64,000 nucleotides of DNA from Anaerolineales bacterium (lineage in GTDB: Bacteria > Chloroflexota > Anaerolineae > Anaerolineales > UBA11579), in the NCBI GenBank assembly GCA_019637675.1, contig JAHBVE010000002.1:544156-608155 (forward strand). The letters are read 5' to 3'. Below, in pieces: positions 8,089-15,831 of the stretch. A program made the translations under genes and the position numbers. Under the pieces are notes generated by a model. That model was not told the origin of the DNA. It made no database searches and worked only from the letters and a program-made list of their open reading frames with translations. Position 1 is the stretch's first letter, and each line of letters begins with the position of its first letter.

Positions 8089-9078
8089 TTACTCGTTGAA
8101 CATTTGGCCGACGCTGACGCCGCGGTGGGCGCGGGAGATGACCTCGCCCAGCAACTCATCCACCGAGAGGATGGTGAGCTTGTCGCCCAGCTTCTCTTTA
8201 GCTTCGGCGGGGATGGGCACGGTGTCGGTGGTGATGATGCCGGCCAGCGGCTGGGCGGCCAGGCGCTCCACGGCCGGGCCGGAGAGCACGGCATGGACGA
8301 ACACCAGGTAGACGTTGCGGGCGCCGGTCTTCTTCAGCAGCTGGATGGCATTGGAAACCGAGCCGGCGGTATCCACTTCGTCATCCAGTAGGATGACATC
8401 TTTGTCCACCACATCGCCCACCACGCTCATCGCCTCGGTGCGGGCGTCGTGCGGGGTGCGGCGCTTCTCGATGATGGCGAGCGGCACATCAATGCGCTCG
8501 GCGAAGTTGCGGGCGCGCTTGGCGAAGCCGAGATCCGTGCTGACCACGACAGGATCCTTGAGGGTCTTGCACAGCTTGGCCACATGCTTGGACAGGATGT
8601 GGAAGGCGGTGAGCACATCGCCCGGGATGGAGAAGAAGCCCTGGATCTGGCCGGCGTGCAGATCGAGCGTCATGTAGCGGTCGGCGCCGGCCACCTGGAC
8701 CATATCGGCCATCAGGCGGGCAACAATCGGCACGCGGGGCTGGTCTTTCTTGTCGGAGCGGGCGTAGCTCATGTAGGGGATGACGGCGGTGATGCGGGCG
8801 GCCGAATCCAGCCGCAGGGTCTGCAGCATGATGAGCAGCTCCATCCAGTTGCGCTGCACGGGGTGGCTGGTGGACTGGATCACGTATACATCTTGCCCGC
8901 GCACGCTGCCGTGCAGGCGCACCATGATGTTCTCGTTGGAAAATTCGACGATGTCTCGCCCGCTGAGGGGGACTTTAAGATAGCGGGCGATCCGCTCGGC
9001 CAGCTCCGGGTTGCCGCTGCCAGTGAACAGCTTGATGTCACCGTACAGGCCTTTTGTGCTGCGGGCGGCGGGGCTCAT
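8089..9078 (-). CDS. prs: Ribose-phosphate pyrophosphokinase (PRPP synthase)
   Basis: 329 residues. Makes 5-phosphoribosyl 1-pyrophosphate from ribose 5-phosphate and ATP for nucleotide, His and Trp synthesis. Motifs in order: LFTGSGNPELAERIA, VRGQDVYVIQSTSHP, YMSYARSDKKDQPRVPI, TLDLHAGQIQGFF, and the PRPP-binding loop VILLDDEVDTAGSV (DDEVDTAG where many have DDMIDTAG). Its ATG overlaps the stop of the GNAT gene by four bases (ATGA), so the pair is translationally coupled. Confidence 0.96.
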   Translation of the reverse strand: MSPAARSTKGLYGDIKLFTGSGNPELAERIARYLKVPLSGRDIVEFSNENIMVRLHGSVRGQDVYVIQSTSHPVQRNWMELLIMLQTLRLDSAARITAVIPYMSYARSDKKDQPRVPIVARLMADMVQVAGADRYMTLDLHAGQIQGFFSIPGDVLTAFHILSKHVAKLCKTLKDPVVVSTDLGFAKRARNFAERIDVPLAIIEKRRTPHDARTEAMSVVGDVVDKDVILLDDEVDTAGSVSNAIQLLKKTGARNVYLVFVHAVLSGPAVERLAAQPLAGIITTDTVPIPAEAKEKLGDKLTILSVDELLGEVISRAHRGVSVGQMFNE

Positions 9079-9626
9079 TTTGAGCTGCCTTTCAGGGCAT
9101 CGTATTCGGGGCGAAGGATACTCATCATCAGCACGTCAGAGTATACGCCCTCATCGTACTGGGCGTGGCGCTGGCGGCCTTCAAGCTGGAAACCGGCTTT
9201 CTCATAAGCTCGCAGACCGGCTTGGTTGCGTTCATAGGCACGCAGATAGATGCGGTGCAGGTTCAGGGTTTCAAAGCCGATCTGCTGTAGCAATTGCATT
9301 GCCTCCGTGCCGTAGCCTTGATTCCAGTGCGCTTTCTCGCCAATCATAATCCCTACCTCAGCGTTGCGGTGCACCCAGTCAATATGGTGAAAGCCGCAGT
9401 TGCCGATGGCGGTCCACTCTTTTGCTTGTTGTATCTCGATCACGAGGGGTTGTTCTTGCACGGGGCGATTGGCCAGCTCCGCAAACCAGCGCTCTTCGCG
9501 CGCCATGGACATAGGCCAGTTAGCGGCCAGGTTGTGGCGAACCTCAGGGTCATTGAGCCAGGAGACGAAGAGCGGCAGGTCGGCCTGCTCTGGGCCGCGC
9601 AGGCGCAGCCGGGAGCCGTAGATCAT
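9075..9626 (-). CDS. GNAT family N-acetyltransferase (RimJ/RimL type)
   Basis: 183 residues from the ATG at 9624-9626, chosen because a GGAG lies upstream and the conserved RLRLRGPEQADLP opening follows at once; an in-frame ATG 23 codons upstream is less likely. The acetyl-CoA binding region is WNQGYGTEAMQLLQQIGF, followed by LNLHRIYLRAYERNQAGLRA and YEKAGFQ, typical of RimJ/RimL-like enzymes. Target (ribosomal protein N-terminus, small molecule or antibiotic) is unknown. It overlaps prs by four bases. Confidence 0.87.
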   Translation of the reverse strand: MIYGSRLRLRGPEQADLPLFVSWLNDPEVRHNLAANWPMSMAREERWFAELANRPVQEQPLVIEIQQAKEWTAIGNCGFHHIDWVHRNAEVGIMIGEKAHWNQGYGTEAMQLLQQIGFETLNLHRIYLRAYERNQAGLRAYEKAGFQLEGRQRHAQYDEGVYSDVLMMSILRPEYDALKGSSK

Positions 9627-9698
9627 GGGTGCACTCCGAGCAGGCCGGGCTGTTGCATAGTGCTCACATAATACTGTGAAATTTTTGAACTGCAATAC

Positions 9699-10694
9699 TT
9701 AGGGCAGCAAGGCTTGCAATGCCTGGCGCGGCGAGAGTTTGCGGGCCACCAATTGATCCAACGCGTCCGTGTACTGCGCATCGGTGACCGTATTGCGCCA
9801 GCTGGCCATCAGGGACTGCTGGAGCAGGTCCTGCAGCTGGGTATGCAAGCGAGCGCGCTCACGGCGCTGCCAGTCCCCAGTGTTTTGCAAATGGGCCTTG
9901 TGGGCGGCCAGCACTTCGAGCAGCTCAGGCAGGCCGGCGCCCTCGGTGGCGACGGTGCGGCGGATAGGGATGAGCCAGTCATCCACAGGGGCATCATCGG
10001 CTGGGGCCAGCACTTCCTCCAGGCGGCCATGGTGCTGCACGAGGTGCTTGGTGGGATGGCCCAGCTTGAGCATACCCAGCAGGGCGCGCTCGGCGGCTTC
10101 CACACCCGGGCGGTCAGCCTTGTTGAGCACCAGAATGTCAGCGATCTCGAGGATGCCGGCTTTGATGGCCTGCACGTCATCGCCCAGGCCAGGCACATCC
10201 ACCACCAGCACGGTATGGGCCAGCTTGGCGATCTCGACTTCGGATTGGCCCGCCCCCACCGTCTCGATGAGGATGACGTCAAAGCCAGCTGCATCCAGCA
10301 CCTGCGACATGCCAGCGGTGGCCTGGGCCAGGCCGCCCAGCGAGCCGCGCGTGGCCATGGAGCGGATGAAGACGCCGCTGTCGCCGGAAAGCTCACGCAT
10401 GCGCACACGGTCGCCCAGCACAGCGCCGCCGGTGAAGGGGCTGCTGGGATCGACGGCGACGATGGCGACCTTCAGCGGCTGCGGCGCCTGGCGGTAGTGC
10501 AGTGCGATCTGGTTTACGAGGGAAGACTTGCCGGTGCCGGGGGCGCCGGTGATACCGATGAGGTGGGCTTTGCCGGTGTGGACGAAAAGCTGGTTGAGGG
10601 CCGCATGGCCGGCGGGGGTGTCATTCTCGACCTGGGTCAGCAGACGCGAGACAGCCAGCCGGTCGCCTTGGAGGACGGAGTCTTGCAGGCTCAC
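9699..10694 (-). CDS. meaB: Methylmalonyl-CoA mutase-associated GTPase MeaB
   Basis: 331 residues. G-protein chaperone that protects and reloads methylmalonyl-CoA mutase with adenosylcobalamin. P-loop GAPGTGKS at 50-57, then AIVAVDPSSPFTGGAVLGDR, RSMATRGSLGG, ETVGAGQSEVEIA and LVLNKADRPG, all typical of MeaB/ArgK. The start is GTG at 10692-10694, preceded by GAGGA. It follows the B12-binding subunit gene with a 9-base gap, so the two form one operon. The large mutase subunit is not in this window. Confidence 0.95.
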   Translation of the reverse strand: MSLQDSVLQGDRLAVSRLLTQVENDTPAGHAALNQLFVHTGKAHLIGITGAPGTGKSSLVNQIALHYRQAPQPLKVAIVAVDPSSPFTGGAVLGDRVRMRELSGDSGVFIRSMATRGSLGGLAQATAGMSQVLDAAGFDVILIETVGAGQSEVEIAKLAHTVLVVDVPGLGDDVQAIKAGILEIADILVLNKADRPGVEAAERALLGMLKLGHPTKHLVQHHGRLEEVLAPADDAPVDDWLIPIRRTVATEGAGLPELLEVLAAHKAHLQNTGDWQRRERARLHTQLQDLLQQSLMASWRNTVTDAQYTDALDQLVARKLSPRQALQALLP

Positions 10695-10703
10695 GCGTCC
10701 TCG

Positions 10704-11108
10704 TCAGGCGTCTTTGTTGACTAGCTTGCGGATATCGTCAATGATGGCGTGGGTGGGAGAGCCGGGGCCGTACACGCCGTCCACGCCCATTTCTTTGAGC
10801 TTGGGAACGTCTTCATCAGGGATGATGCCGCCGACAAAGATGCGCACATTGTCCTGGCCGTTGGCCTGAATGAGCTGGGTGATGCGCGGCACGAGGGTGA
10901 GGTGGGCGCCGGAAAGGATGGACAGGCCGACCGCATCCACATCTTCCTGCAGGGCGGCTTCGGCGATCATTTCAGGGGTTTGGCGCAGGCCGGTGTAGAT
11001 GACCTCCATGCCCGAGTCACGCAGGGCGCGGGCGATCACTTTTGCGCCGCGGTCATGCCCATCCAGGCCGGGTTTGGCCACCAAAACACGAATTTTCTTG
11101 TCTGCCAT
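10704..11108 (-). CDS. Methylmalonyl-CoA mutase, stand-alone B12-binding subunit
   Basis: 134 residues forming only the cobalamin-binding domain. The motif [12 protein letters not shown] (Asp16, His18, Gly21) contains the DxHxxG signature whose histidine ligates cobalt, followed by [10 protein letters not shown] and [13 protein letters not shown], the other B12-site motifs. In many bacteria and archaea the mutase is split into a catalytic chain and this small chain. The ATG at 11106-11108 has GGAGAG upstream. It is followed by meaB, which supports a role in propionate/methylmalonyl-CoA metabolism. Confidence 0.95.
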   Translation of the reverse strand: MADKKIRVLVAKPGLDGHDRGAKVIARALRDSGMEVIYTGLRQTPEMIAEAALQEDVDAVGLSILSGAHLTLVPRITQLIQANGQDNVRIFVGGIIPDEDVPKLKEMGVDGVYGPGSPTHAIIDDIRKLVNKDA

Positions 11109-11148
11109 AGCTCTCCGCTGGAAATTATAACCGTGCTTATCGACCAAC

Positions 11149-11178
11149 AAAAAACAGCCCCGAACGGGGCTGTTTTTA
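11149..11178 (-). terminator. Intrinsic terminator after rpsR
   Basis: A perfect stem AAAACAGCCCCG/CGGGGCTGTTTT with a two-base loop, A-rich on one side and T-rich on the other. It should stop transcription coming from rpsR (minus strand). Confidence 0.85.
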
Positions 11179-11192
11179 TTTACAGGGACGTC

Positions 11193-11492
11193 TTAGTCAG
11201 ACGACTGGTCCGTATAGGACAGCAGGGCCAGGTGGCGGGCACGCTTGATGGCGCGGGCCAGCTTGCGCTGGTTGCGGGCGATGACGCCGGTCTGGCGGCG
11301 AGGGCGGATCTTGCCCTCGGGGGAGAGGAAGCGCTTGAGCAGGTCAACGTCTTTGTAGTCGATCTTCAAAGTCTTATCGGCCTCAAACGGATCCGTCTTG
11401 GGTTTGCGGAAGAAACGGCCACGACCGCCACTGCGCTCTTCGCCGCTGTCCTCGCCTTCTACACGATCTTCACGATTGTCACGATATGCCAT
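11193..11492 (-). CDS. rpsR: 30S ribosomal protein S18
   Basis: 99 residues. The conserved core [39 protein letters not shown] and [13 protein letters not shown] identifies S18. It has a longer than usual, charged N-terminal extension ([10 protein letters not shown]... GGRGRFF). Start at 11490-11492 has an AGGAAGAG ribosome site. It ends the rpmB-hyp-rpsR run and is followed by a strong terminator. S18 is usually beside rpsF and ssb; here it is next to L28 instead. Confidence 0.97.
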   Translation of the reverse strand: MAYRDNREDRVEGEDSGEERSGGRGRFFRKPKTDPFEADKTLKIDYKDVDLLKRFLSPEGKIRPRRQTGVIARNQRKLARAIKRARHLALLSYTDQSSD

Positions 11493-11506
11493 GCTTGCTT
11501 CTCTTC

Positions 11507-11749
11507 CTAAGGATAAATTTCTTTCAATACGGGTTCGTAATTGCAGATGCAACCGCCCTCACGAGAGCAGCCTTCCACCGGCAATACGGGAACTTCAAAC
11601 TTGCTGTAGACGCCCTGCACGGTCTGGGCCGTGCTGCAATCCTCCGGCCCGGCCACACGCACCAGCTCCACGCGCTCATTGGCTTGCAGCCGCTCGAGCG
11701 CCTGGCTTTGCTGCCTGGTCTTGTATGCGATGTGCTCGCTAACCGACAT
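11507..11749 (-). CDS. Small cysteine-containing protein between S18 and L28, unknown
   Basis: 80 residues, no recognised family. The N-terminal half is helical and charged ([21 protein letters not shown]). The C-terminal part has four cysteines, one in EDCSTAQ and three clustered in [16 protein letters not shown]. The cluster could bind a metal or form disulphides. It sits 7 bases after rpmB and 14 before rpsR, on the same strand, so it belongs to a ribosomal-protein operon. The tight spacing argues that it is translated. Confidence 0.7.
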   Translation of the reverse strand: MSVSEHIAYKTRQQSQALERLQANERVELVRVAGPEDCSTAQTVQGVYSKFEVPVLPVEGCSREGGCICNYEPVLKEIYP

Positions 11750-11756
11750 GGGAGTG

Positions 11757-11996
11757 CTAGCTTACGTCAGCCAGGGTCTTGCCGTTGGAACGCAAGTAGG
11801 CAATCAGACCGTGGGCATCAATGCTGCGCAGATCACGCGTGCTGACGCGCAGCTTAATGAAGCGGTTCAACTCCGGCACCCAGATACGACGCTCCTGCAG
11901 GTTGACTTCCCAGCGGCGGCGGCTGCGTTTCTTGGAGAAGGGCACGTTATTGCCGTAGCTCGGGCCCTTGCCGGTGATGGATGATCTCTTAGACAT
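11757..11996 (-). CDS. rpmB: 50S ribosomal protein L28
   Basis: 79 residues: SITGKGPSYGNNVPFSKKR, RRRWEVNLQERRIWV and the C-terminal LRSIDAHGLIAYLRSNG are L28 signatures. There is no CxxC zinc pair, so it is the C-minus form. AAGGAG lies 8 bases before the ATG. First gene of a three-gene run that ends with rpsR. Confidence 0.96.
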   Translation of the reverse strand: MSKRSSITGKGPSYGNNVPFSKKRSRRRWEVNLQERRIWVPELNRFIKLRVSTRDLRSIDAHGLIAYLRSNGKTLADVS

Positions 11997-12071
11997 GAAA
12001 AAACTCCTTAACAGCGGACGATTATACCAATGAAAGGCAGCATGGGGAAGGATCGATTCAGGAAGGCAGGC

Positions 12072-12590
12072 TCAGCGAGCCACTTCCCAGGCCAGATGTT
12101 CAAGCTCAGGCTGGATGAGCTTCTCCCAGGCCAGCTGGACGGCGGCAGGGCTGCCGGGGGTGGAAATGACCACGGTGCCGCGGTAGACCCCGGCAGTAGC
12201 TCGCGAGAGCATAGCGGCCGCTCCCACTTGCTCATAGCTGAGCATGCGGAACAGCTCGCCAAAGCCAGGCAGGGTCTTCTCCAGGTTGCGGCTTAGTACA
12301 TCGAAAGTGGTGTCACGCGGGGAAATGCCCGTTCCACCATTGAAGACAATGATCTGGGCAGGGCCAGCGGCCAACTCCTCCAAGATGGTTTGGATCTGGG
12401 CCGGTTCGTCTTTCACCAGGTGGTAAGCGGTCACCTGGTGGCCCAACGCCTCGATCTGCGGGCGCAGGTAGTGGGCGTTGGTATCAGTTTCCGCGGTGCG
12501 GGTGTCGCTGACAGTGACGATGGCCAGCGCCACCGGGCCGCGCTGGGCGGCCAGCTGGCGGTGGCTGGCGCTGGAGTCTGAGGGAGCCAT
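12072..12590 (-). CDS. MoaB/MogA-type molybdenum cofactor protein
   Basis: 172 residues. MoaB/MogA enzymes adenylylate molybdopterin. Motifs: [18 protein letters not shown], then [20 protein letters not shown] with the MPT-binding GGTG(I)SxRD loop, and late [14 protein letters not shown]. Whether it is the MogA or MoaB type is undecided; no other moa/moe genes lie in the window. The start is preceded by TAGAAT six bases upstream and no Shine-Dalgarno sequence. It is divergent from the GH1 gene. Confidence 0.93.
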   Translation of the reverse strand: MAPSDSSASHRQLAAQRGPVALAIVTVSDTRTAETDTNAHYLRPQIEALGHQVTAYHLVKDEPAQIQTILEELAAGPAQIIVFNGGTGISPRDTTFDVLSRNLEKTLPGFGELFRMLSYEQVGAAAMLSRATAGVYRGTVVISTPGSPAAVQLAWEKLIQPELEHLAWEVAR

Positions 12591-12596
12591 GCGCTC

Positions 12597-12602
12597 ATTC
12601 TA
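12597..12602 (-). promoter_or_regulatory. -10 box TAGAAT for leaderless moaB/mogA
   Basis: TAGAAT on the minus strand, six bases before the ATG at 12590. It lies in the 50-base gap shared with the divergent GH1 promoter. Confidence 0.55.
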
Positions 12603-12626
12603 TCCCGAGTACGCCGCGCTCTCGTT

Positions 12627-12632
12627 TATACT
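12627..12632 (+). promoter_or_regulatory. -10 box TATACT for leaderless GH1 gene
   Basis: TATACT ends eight bases before the GH1 ATG at 12641, with no Shine-Dalgarno sequence between them. Confidence 0.5.
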
Positions 12633-12640
12633 GCCCGGCT

Positions 12641-13975
12641 ATGACCGACCACTTTCCAGATGGCTTCCTGTGGGGGGCCGCCACCGCTGCATATCAAATT
12701 GAAGGGGCACACAACGAAGATGGGCGCGGCGAGAGCATTTGGGACCGCTTTTCGCACACGCCCGGCAAAGTCTTCGAAGGCCACACTGGCGACCGCGCCT
12801 GTGACCACTACCACCGCTGGCAGGATGACATCAAGTTGATGCAGGAGCTGGGGCTGCAGGCGTACCGCTTCTCGATCGCCTGGGCGCGTGTTCTGCCGCA
12901 GGGCCATGGCAAGGTGAACCAGAAGGGTCTGGATTTTTACAGCCGCCTGGTGGACGGCTTGCTGGACGCGGGCATCGTGCCATATGCGACCCTGTACCAC
13001 TGGGACTTGCCGCAAGCGCTGCAAGACCGCGGCGGCTGGCCGGCGCGCAGCACGGCTGAAGCCTTTGCCGAATATGCGGATGTTGCCAGCCGCCACCTGG
13101 GTGACCGGGTCGCCAGCTGGGCCACGCTGAACGAGCCGCAGGTGAGCGCGGATGCCGGCTACCTGCAGGGCCGCCACGCGCCCGGCCACACCAGCCTGGC
13201 AGAGATGATGGCTACCACGCACCACCTGCTGCTGGCGCATGGCCTGGCCGTGCCTGTGCTGCGGCGCAACGCGCCGCAGGCGCAGGTGGGCATTGTGCTC
13301 AACCTGCAGCCGCACGTGCCGGCCTCGGCACGTGCGGCGGATGTGCGCGCGGCGCGGGTGGGCGACGCCATGCAGAACCGGCGCTTCCTGGACCCGCTGG
13401 CCGGGCGCGGCTACCCGGACGAAGTGCTGGCGCAGTACGACGGCCCGCGCGATTTCGTGCAGGCCGGGGATATGGAAATGATCGCCGCCCCGATCGACTA
13501 TTTGGGCGTCAATCACTACTTCCGCACGGTCCACCGCAGCGCCGACACGCCAGACGAAGAAGTGACCACGCCTGTGGGCAGCCACAAGACCGAGATGGGC
13601 TGGGAGGTGTACCCACCCGGTTTGGAAGAGATCCTCGTTCGCCTGCACAAGGACTACAGCTTCCCAGCCTATTACGTGACCGAGAACGGCGCGGCGTTTG
13701 CCGACACCGTGAGTGAAGACGGCCAGGTGCACGACCCACACCGAGTCGAGTACCTGCGGAACTATCTGCATCACGCCCAACGCGCCATTGATGCCGGCGT
13801 ACCGCTCAAAGGCTACTTTGCCTGGAGCCTGATGGACAATTTTGAATGGGCCTGGGGCTACAGCCGGCGCTTCGGTATCGTGTATGTGGACTACGAAACG
13901 CAAACGCGCATCATCAAGGATAGTGGGCGTTTGTATACGCGGATTATCAAAGAGAATCGAGTGATTAGTAACTAG
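12641..13975 (+). CDS. Glycoside hydrolase family 1 beta-glucosidase/galactosidase
   Basis: 444 residues, the normal GH1 length. Retaining beta-glycosidase. The N-terminal signature FLWGAATAAYQIEGA is followed by the acid/base TLNEP (Glu165) and the nucleophile YVTENGAAF (Glu348), and the substrate motif GYFAWSLMDNFEWAWGY. No signal peptide, so it acts in the cytoplasm on imported oligosaccharides. The stop codon lies inside an array of phased 7-bp repeats. Exact sugar preference cannot be told. Confidence 0.96.
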   Translation: MTDHFPDGFLWGAATAAYQIEGAHNEDGRGESIWDRFSHTPGKVFEGHTGDRACDHYHRWQDDIKLMQELGLQAYRFSIAWARVLPQGHGKVNQKGLDFYSRLVDGLLDAGIVPYATLYHWDLPQALQDRGGWPARSTAEAFAEYADVASRHLGDRVASWATLNEPQVSADAGYLQGRHAPGHTSLAEMMATTHHLLLAHGLAVPVLRRNAPQAQVGIVLNLQPHVPASARAADVRAARVGDAMQNRRFLDPLAGRGYPDEVLAQYDGPRDFVQAGDMEMIAAPIDYLGVNHYFRTVHRSADTPDEEVTTPVGSHKTEMGWEVYPPGLEEILVRLHKDYSFPAYYVTENGAAFADTVSEDGQVHDPHRVEYLRNYLHHAQRAIDAGVPLKGYFAWSLMDNFEWAWGYSRRFGIVYVDYETQTRIIKDSGRLYTRIIKENRVISN

Positions 13976-14046
13976 TGATTAGTAACTAGAAACTGGAGAC
14001 ATAACGCCTGCTTACTGTTCACTCATCACTATTCACTTGTTAACTG
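13960..14046. repeat. Inverted arrays of phased heptamers between convergent genes
   Basis: The left side reads AGTGATT, AGTAACT, AGTGATT, AGTAACT, AGAAACT in exact 7-base phase from 13960, including a perfect 14-bp tandem duplication. The right side, from 14019, reads TCACTCA, TCACTAT, TCACTTG, TTAACTG, which is roughly the reverse complement of the left unit. The two arrays overlap the stop codons of the GH1 and aldehyde dehydrogenase genes and could fold back on each other. Confidence 0.7.
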
Positions 14047-15746
14047 ATTAACGCGTACCACAACGACTTCAGCAAGTTCCATACGCTGGGCTTGGCCTGG
14101 TAGCGCGTATCCTGGCGGAAGTAGAGATAGCTGCGCCTGGAATGGGCGTGGTACGGGTCAGGGATGGAGACGAACGGAGCACGCACCACAGATTTGAGTG
14201 GGCGCTCGAACATGAGCGGGTTGTTGATGAAGCCCACGCCGGACTGGATGTCATACATATCGTGTCCCGGGGCGGCGCCCCAGGGCGTAATGCCCATGTA
14301 ATAGCCCAGCGCGCCCCAGTGGTTGACCACCACCGTGCCATAGTTGAGGTCATCCACGGCTTGCTCCACGGCGGCAGCCACCAGTGGGTCTTGCATGCTC
14401 TTGGGATGCACGATGATGGATACAGACAGGCTGCCCCACAACTGCTCATTAGCAAACTTGACCGCGTTGGCAATGAACTCGATCGTGTCGGCGGCGTCCA
14501 GCGCGGTTTCGGAGAACAGGCCCATGAAGGGCTCTTCGCAGAAGGCAAGCTGGCTCGCGCCGGCGGGGTCGAGGCCCGCGACGAAGGTCCAGGGCAGCTG
14601 GCCTTCGGCCGGCTGCCCGAGTTGCTGCGCCTGCGGATACGCCTGCACGAATTCGGCGTGCTGGCGCTCGGCGCCGGGGTAATAGGCTTTGCGAGTGGGC
14701 AGCTCGGCCAGGTAGGCGGCGATGGCATCATTGAGCGGCTGGCGCTGCGCCCAGGCGGCATGCTGGATCAGCATGCGCGGCGTGATGCAGTTGAAGCCGG
14801 CATTGCGCACCAGCCAGCCGCCGATCTTGGCGGCCTGCTTGCGCACATCGGCGGCGCTCCACGGGCCAGGCACCACGATGACCGGCGAGATGTTGCCGAG
14901 CTCGGCGGAGAAGGGCTTGGTGACCAACGGCTGCTTGTCGCGCTTGCGCCGGCGGCCGTCCTCGCCTGGGCCGAAGACGATGGCTTCGTAGGTGCGGTCT
15001 GAGCCGGTGAGGTGCAGCTCGTCAATGGCGGGGTGGTTGACAAGATAGCTGGCCACCTCCGCCCCACCCTCGGCCACCTGCATATAGCCGGGCTCGATCA
15101 GGGCGCGGAATCCCTCCTCGATCAGCGGGGCCAGGTAGGCATTCACCGGATTCATCTTGAGGAAGACGGCTTGCCCTTCAACGAAGAGCTTGTGCAAAAA
15201 GTCATAGTTGACCGTGGAGGCGATGTTGCCGGCGGCGAGCACCAGACAGATCTTGGCCTGCGGCTCGGCCTGGCGGTAGAAGGCGGCCCGCGGCGGCTCG
15301 TCGCCCTGCATGCTGTCATATACACGCACTTCGGCTTTGACGAAGGGCAGCGCCAGGAAATCTTGGACGGATTGGGGATATACATCCAGCCGCCATTCAC
15401 CAGCGTACTTCCAGCACACCTTGCCGGGCAGGCGCGGCTGGCCGTGCTTCTCGATATCCACGAGCGCTTTGCGCAGGTAGCGCAGCAGGCGGTAGGTGAC
15501 AGTGAGGGTGAAGCGCTCCTCGCCTTCGGCGAGGCTGCCCATCTGGCCGAATTTGGCGGCCAGGCTGGCCGCCACCCAGCGTTCTTCGATGGCCGGCAGA
15601 TCGGCGACGATCTGGTCAAGCACAGCGATGCGGGCGGGAACCGGCAGCTGCGCCCAGGCCTGCTTGCCGGCTTGCAGACGCGCCAACTTCGCATCAAGGA
15701 CGGGCTGGGCGGCAATGCTGGGCGCGGGGGCTTGGGCTTCGGCCAT
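14040..15746 (-). CDS. Aldehyde dehydrogenase superfamily protein
   Basis: 568 residues. NAD(P)-dependent aldehyde-oxidising fold. It has a long N-terminal helical region, then LVLAAGNIASTVNYDFLHKL, DELHLTGSDRTYEA, the base glutamate in SAELGNISPVIVVPG, and the nucleophile in NAGFNCITPRML. Near the end EEPFMGLFSET and LWGSLSVSI are ALDH-like. The sequence departs from common ALDH subfamilies and is longer, so the substrate is unknown. The ATG at 15744-15746 is chosen because TAGAAT ends eight bases upstream; the open frame beyond it runs into the tRNA-like repeat. Confidence 0.85.
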   Translation of the reverse strand: MAEAQAPAPSIAAQPVLDAKLARLQAGKQAWAQLPVPARIAVLDQIVADLPAIEERWVAASLAAKFGQMGSLAEGEERFTLTVTYRLLRYLRKALVDIEKHGQPRLPGKVCWKYAGEWRLDVYPQSVQDFLALPFVKAEVRVYDSMQGDEPPRAAFYRQAEPQAKICLVLAAGNIASTVNYDFLHKLFVEGQAVFLKMNPVNAYLAPLIEEGFRALIEPGYMQVAEGGAEVASYLVNHPAIDELHLTGSDRTYEAIVFGPGEDGRRRKRDKQPLVTKPFSAELGNISPVIVVPGPWSAADVRKQAAKIGGWLVRNAGFNCITPRMLIQHAAWAQRQPLNDAIAAYLAELPTRKAYYPGAERQHAEFVQAYPQAQQLGQPAEGQLPWTFVAGLDPAGASQLAFCEEPFMGLFSETALDAADTIEFIANAVKFANEQLWGSLSVSIIVHPKSMQDPLVAAAVEQAVDDLNYGTVVVNHWGALGYYMGITPWGAAPGHDMYDIQSGVGFINNPLMFERPLKSVVRAPFVSIPDPYHAHSRRSYLYFRQDTRYQAKPSVWNLLKSLWYALIS

Positions 15747-15754
15747 AGGTGGCA

Positions 15755-15760
15755 ATTCTA
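15755..15760 (-). promoter_or_regulatory. -10 box TAGAAT for leaderless aldehyde dehydrogenase gene
   Basis: TAGAAT on the minus strand, eight bases before the ATG at 15746. It lies six bases from the tRNA-like direct repeat that marks the end of the low-GC insert. Confidence 0.5.
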
Positions 15761-15765
15761 CGCCA

Positions 15766-15804
15766 GGACATGAACCTTCAACCAATGGATTAAGAGTCGA
15801 CTGC
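15766..15804 (-). repeat. Degenerate copy of the tRNA-Lys 3' half (att-like direct repeat)
   Basis: These 39 bases match the tRNA-Lys gene at 19163-19201 at 35 positions, in the same orientation. The match runs from before the anticodon through the T-loop. Sequence beyond both ends does not form a tRNA, so this is a fragment, not a working gene. Together with the tRNA it brackets the low-GC segment, as att sites do. Confidence 0.8.
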
Positions 15805-15831
15805 CTGATTAATGCCAAGGCAAGCCTCGTT

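Noticed and set aside
15766..15804. Second tRNA-Lys gene
   Set aside because: Only the anticodon arm and part of the T arm match; acceptor and D arms are absent, so it is a fragment.
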